Source of the DNA: UBA7703 sp034926785
GTDB taxonomy: Bacteria > Bacillota > Clostridia > Christensenellales > CAG-138
Assembly: GCA_034926785.1 (NCBI GenBank)
Contig: JAYFQU010000038.1
Span: 1-35,217, forward strand
Direction: 5' to 3'
Length of the DNA: 35,217 bases
The notes under the pieces are model-generated. The model saw only the letters and a program-made list of their open reading frames with translations, did no database searches and was not told the origin of the DNA. The translations under genes were made by a program, and so were the position numbers. The first letter of the stretch is position 1; each line of letters begins with the position of its first letter. This document shows, piece after piece, positions 32,779-35,217 of this stretch.

Positions 32779-33534
32779 ATGGAAAACCGCAAATCAACCT
32801 ATAAAGTCATTGGAATTCTGCTGCTGGTTGCAGCTTGTTTCGTTATGCTCTGGCAGATTTTTATCATCTATTCCTCCGGCATGCGGCATGTTATGCACGG
32901 GCTTTTACTTATCGCCGGAGTATGCCTTCCGCTCATGTTCGGCACCTACTTTCTCGTGCGTTCCATCGAAACGCCCTCCGACCGCCACCGCGCGGTACAC
33001 GCCGCACTGCTGACGCTGTTTGTGTTTTATTGCGTGGTACTCGTCGGCGCGCTCATCCTATCCCGTGTGGACTACTTAAATTTCGCACAAACCCATGCGG
33101 AATATCGCAGCAACTTCGAGAGTATGACAAACTTCCGCCCGTTTGAAACCGTGCAGCTCTACATCAATGCCATTCGATACAACTATATCGGCATGGAGAT
33201 TCCGTTGAGCAACCTCGTCGGAAACGCGCTGCTGTTTATGCCGATGGCGGTATTTCTGCCCTGCCTGTTTCGCCCGATGAAAAAGCTCTGGGTGTTTGCG
33301 CTGACCATGCTGCTGATGCTCGTCGCGGTGGAGGCGGTGCAGCTGTGGCTCGCATGCGGCAGCTGCGATGTGGACGATGTGCTCCTGAACCTCGCGGGCA
33401 CGCTGATTCTCTTCGGCATCCTAAAGATTCCGGTTATCCAACGTCTCATGCGGCGGATGTATCTGCTGCCCGGGGAGGCCGCATCCAAATCAACACAGGC
33501 CGCGCAAGAATCCGCGCCGCCCGCTACAGAATAA
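32779..33534 (+). CDS. VanZ-like membrane protein
   Basis: This 251-residue membrane protein has about six hydrophobic segments (near residues 9-31, 38-58, 75-98, 143-162, 170-190 and 197-217). VanZ-family marks are NFRPFETVQLY, the PLSNLVGNALLFMPMAVFLP segment, and VEAVQLWLACGSCDVDDVLLNLAG. Some VanZ proteins give low-level teicoplanin resistance, but most family members have no known role. The C-terminal tail is a short Ala/Ser/Gln-rich stretch. The start has no Shine-Dalgarno sequence and follows a -10 box by six bases. The 3' end overlaps the convergent ABC-F gene by 11 bp. Confidence 0.88.
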   Translation: MENRKSTYKVIGILLLVAACFVMLWQIFIIYSSGMRHVMHGLLLIAGVCLPLMFGTYFLVRSIETPSDRHRAVHAALLTLFVFYCVVLVGALILSRVDYLNFAQTHAEYRSNFESMTNFRPFETVQLYINAIRYNYIGMEIPLSNLVGNALLFMPMAVFLPCLFRPMKKLWVFALTMLLMLVAVEAVQLWLACGSCDVDDVLLNLAGTLILFGILKIPVIQRLMRRMYLLPGEAASKSTQAAQESAPPATE

Positions 33535-34987
33535 TACGGCGCGTGGCGATCTCGTCTACAAACGTTTTGTCGTGTTCTACAAACAGCATCGTTGGATTTG
33601 CCGCAAGCAGCAGATCGCGAATCTGCATTCGCGAGAGCACATCCACAAAGTTTAACGGCTCATCCCAAACATAGAGATGCGCCCGCTCGGAAAGCGTCTT
33701 TGCCAAAAGCGCTTTTTTCTTTTGCCCGCCGGAGAAGGCGCGCATGTCTTTTTCAAACTGTATGCGTGGAAAATCCAGCTTGCGCAGGATGGTTAAAAAC
33801 AGGGTTTCATCCAGTCCGTTTTCGCGGGCAAAGTCCAGCACGTCACCCTTGAGAAACGATGTATCCTGCGGCATATAGGAAACGACGAGTCCGTTGGCTG
33901 TGCGCAGCACACCCGTATGCGGAATATCCTCACCCATCAGGAGTTTGATGACGCTGCTCTTTCCGCTGCCGTTTTTGCCGGAGAGGGCGATGCGCTCCCC
34001 CTGACGGATGGTGAAATCGAGAGGTCCGCAGACCGTCCGCGCGCCGTAGACAACAGAGAGATTTTGCGCCTCCGCGAGAAGGTCGGAATGATGCTTCAGC
34101 GGGGTGATTTTCAGCGTGTCGTTCCGTTCCAAATCCTTGAGCAGCTTTTCCTTCTCCTTCGCAGCGTTCTCCTGCCGCCGCTCGGTCGCCTTCGCGCGCT
34201 TCATCATCCGCGCGGATTGCGCGCCGATGAACCCGCGATCCGCCGCGTGCTCACCGATCTTGCTGCGCTCTACGCGATCCGACCATTCGGCGGTTCTCCG
34301 CGCCGCGGCATGCAGCTCGCAAATCTCGCGTGTAAGCCGTTCGTTCTCCCCGCGCTCAAAATTGTCCTGTCGCCTGCGGTTCTCTTCCCAACTGGAAAAG
34401 TTGCCCTTTTGCAGCTCAATACTCGCGCGGTTGATCGAGAGGATGTGATCTACGCAGCCATCCAAAAACGCGCGGTCGTGACTGACTAAAATAAACCCCT
34501 GCTTTCCGCTCAAATAGCGGCTGACCACAGTGCGCGCTTCCATATCCAAATGGTTGGTTGGCTCGTCGATCAATAGAAAGTGCCCCGCGCGGCTGAACAG
34601 CGCCGCGAGCAGCACCTTGGTCTGCTCCCCGGGACTGAGCGTGGAGAATGCGCGCTCCAGCGCGTCCGGCTCAACCTCCAAAAGGTTCAGCTCCTTTTCG
34701 AGCCGCCATCTCGGCGCGTCGCTGACCGAGGCAAACACCGCCTCGGCGGTGAGGCTGTCGTTCTGCACGGGAAAGGGAAAATAGTCAAACGCAACGCTTG
34801 CGCTGATTGCGCCGCCACCGTCCAGCTCGCCCATCAGCAGCTTTAGAAACGTGGTTTTGCCGCGTCCGTTCCTGCCGACGAAGCCAAGCTTCCAACTGGT
34901 ATCCAGCATAAAGGACGTGTGTTCAAAGATATTGTCGTAACTGCCCTCATAATGAAAGGTCAGATCGTTCACTCGAATTTGGGACAT
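33524..34987 (-). CDS. Lsa-type ABC-F ribosomal protection protein
   Basis: This 487-residue protein has two ATP-binding cassettes and no membrane segments, the mark of ABC-F proteins that act on the ribosome. Cassette 1 has GRNGRGKTT (38-46), LSPGEQ (117-122) and DEPTNH (141-146). Cassette 2 has GKNGSGKSS (337-345), FSGGQ (418-422) and WDEPLN (441-446). The charged helical linker between them (about 185-310) is the arm that reaches into the ribosome. From memory the sequence follows Lsa(A)-type proteins closely (start, WKLGFVGRNGRGKTT, VSHDRAFLDGCVDHIL, IGAQSARMMKRAK). Such proteins give resistance to lincosamides, pleuromutilins and streptogramin A, but this cannot be claimed for every relative. 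AGGAGG stands 7 nt before the ATG. Confidence 0.92.
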   Translation of the reverse strand: MSQIRVNDLTFHYEGSYDNIFEHTSFMLDTSWKLGFVGRNGRGKTTFLKLLMGELDGGGAISASVAFDYFPFPVQNDSLTAEAVFASVSDAPRWRLEKELNLLEVEPDALERAFSTLSPGEQTKVLLAALFSRAGHFLLIDEPTNHLDMEARTVVSRYLSGKQGFILVSHDRAFLDGCVDHILSINRASIELQKGNFSSWEENRRRQDNFERGENERLTREICELHAAARRTAEWSDRVERSKIGEHAADRGFIGAQSARMMKRAKATERRQENAAKEKEKLLKDLERNDTLKITPLKHHSDLLAEAQNLSVVYGARTVCGPLDFTIRQGERIALSGKNGSGKSSVIKLLMGEDIPHTGVLRTANGLVVSYMPQDTSFLKGDVLDFARENGLDETLFLTILRKLDFPRIQFEKDMRAFSGGQKKKALLAKTLSERAHLYVWDEPLNFVDVLSRMQIRDLLLAANPTMLFVEHDKTFVDEIATRRIIL

Positions 34988-35065
34988 GGGGGAACCTCCT
35001 GTTCTCTAACGAAAAGCAAGACCAAACCGTTCTGATCCATGCCGGGATTCCTGCGCCTGGTCAAA

Positions 35066-35081
35066 AGCGGCTCGCGCCGTT
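35066..35081 (+). other. Short hairpin abutting repeat copy 2
   Basis: AGCGGC (35066-35071) pairs with GCCGTT (35076-35081, one G-T pair) around a TCGC loop. The repeat begins at the next base. This matches the arrangement at the two other repeat copies. Confidence 0.45.
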
Positions 35082-35217
35082 CAGCCCATCGACAAAGTCC
35101 TGCGGACTCTGCCGATGGGTTTTACTTTGGGTTAAAATGACGCGAATCGCGCCATTTTTTCACAAATTCGGCGAATGAATCGCCAAATTTGAAGGAACAT
35201 GGGGGATTTTCGAAATC
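35082..35217 (+). repeat. Dispersed multi-hairpin repeat, copy 2 (cut by window end)
   Basis: This copy is identical to 83-218 except for one base. The window ends inside its fourth hairpin, so the true right end is unknown. It lies upstream of the ABC-F start, in the opposite direction to that gene, so it cannot simply be that gene's terminator. Its position at the end of the sequence is what one expects when an assembly breaks at a repeat. Confidence 0.85.

Noticed and set aside
34988..35065. Antibiotic-sensing attenuator ahead of the ABC-F gene
   Set aside because: Such leaders are common for this family, but I see no leader peptide with a terminator and antiterminator pair in the 78 bases before the repeat.

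Overview
The window looks like a chromosomal segment of a moderately GC-rich Gram-positive bacterium of the Clostridia (Bacillota), probably a gut or rumen member. The evidence is strong AGGAGG-type ribosome binding sites, sigma-70-like promoters, a VanZ-like protein, an Lsa-type ABC-F protein, and the combination of zinc-ribbon Ser/Thr kinases with FHA, PP2C and BspA-type repeat proteins. The species cannot be fixed from the sequence alone. No tRNA, rRNA, CRISPR array, transposase or phage gene was found.

Layout. Positions 1-301 hold a structured dispersed repeat and a terminator. 302-2041 (-) is a PAS-GGDEF diguanylate cyclase. 2488-11225 (-) is a giant secreted repeat protein that reads as two pieces because of a frameshift near 9210. 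It has a signal peptide, a TPEP-rich stalk, about 11 beta-rich 'NNG' modules and about 14 Ig-like modules. 11554-23187 (-) is a run of signalling genes: a membrane subtilase, a cytosolic vWA protein, a macrodomain-HTH protein, a zinc-ribbon Ser/Thr kinase, a vWA-TM-FHA protein, a PP2C phosphatase, a trypsin-like protease-TM-FHA protein, a TM-PP2C and a zinc-ribbon FHA protein. A divergent control region (23188-23646) separates it from a plus-strand operon (23647-29473). That operon encodes a small HTH protein, a kinase with an outside BspA-like leucine-rich repeat region, and a third kinase with an outside helical-repeat region.

The right end is more ordinary: an HAD phosphatase and a DUF2804 protein (one operon, -), an EamA-type transporter (-), a VanZ-like membrane protein (+, apparently leaderless) and an Lsa-type ABC-F protein (-). 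The window ends inside a second, 135/136 identical copy of the repeat that lies near its start.

How the genes could work together (inference). Three kinases share an N-terminal zinc ribbon and a HRDISPDN catalytic loop, and each carries a different extracytoplasmic region. They could phosphorylate threonines that are read by the FHA domains on the protease, vWA and zinc-ribbon proteins and reset by the two PP2C phosphatases. The macrodomain protein and the small HTH protein share a homologous C-terminal domain, which ties ADP-ribose chemistry to the kinase operon. Outputs may include surface proteolysis and display of the giant repeat protein. I regard this two-armed island as the candidate undescribed system. 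Its gene families are individually recognisable, but I know of no worked-out function for the set.
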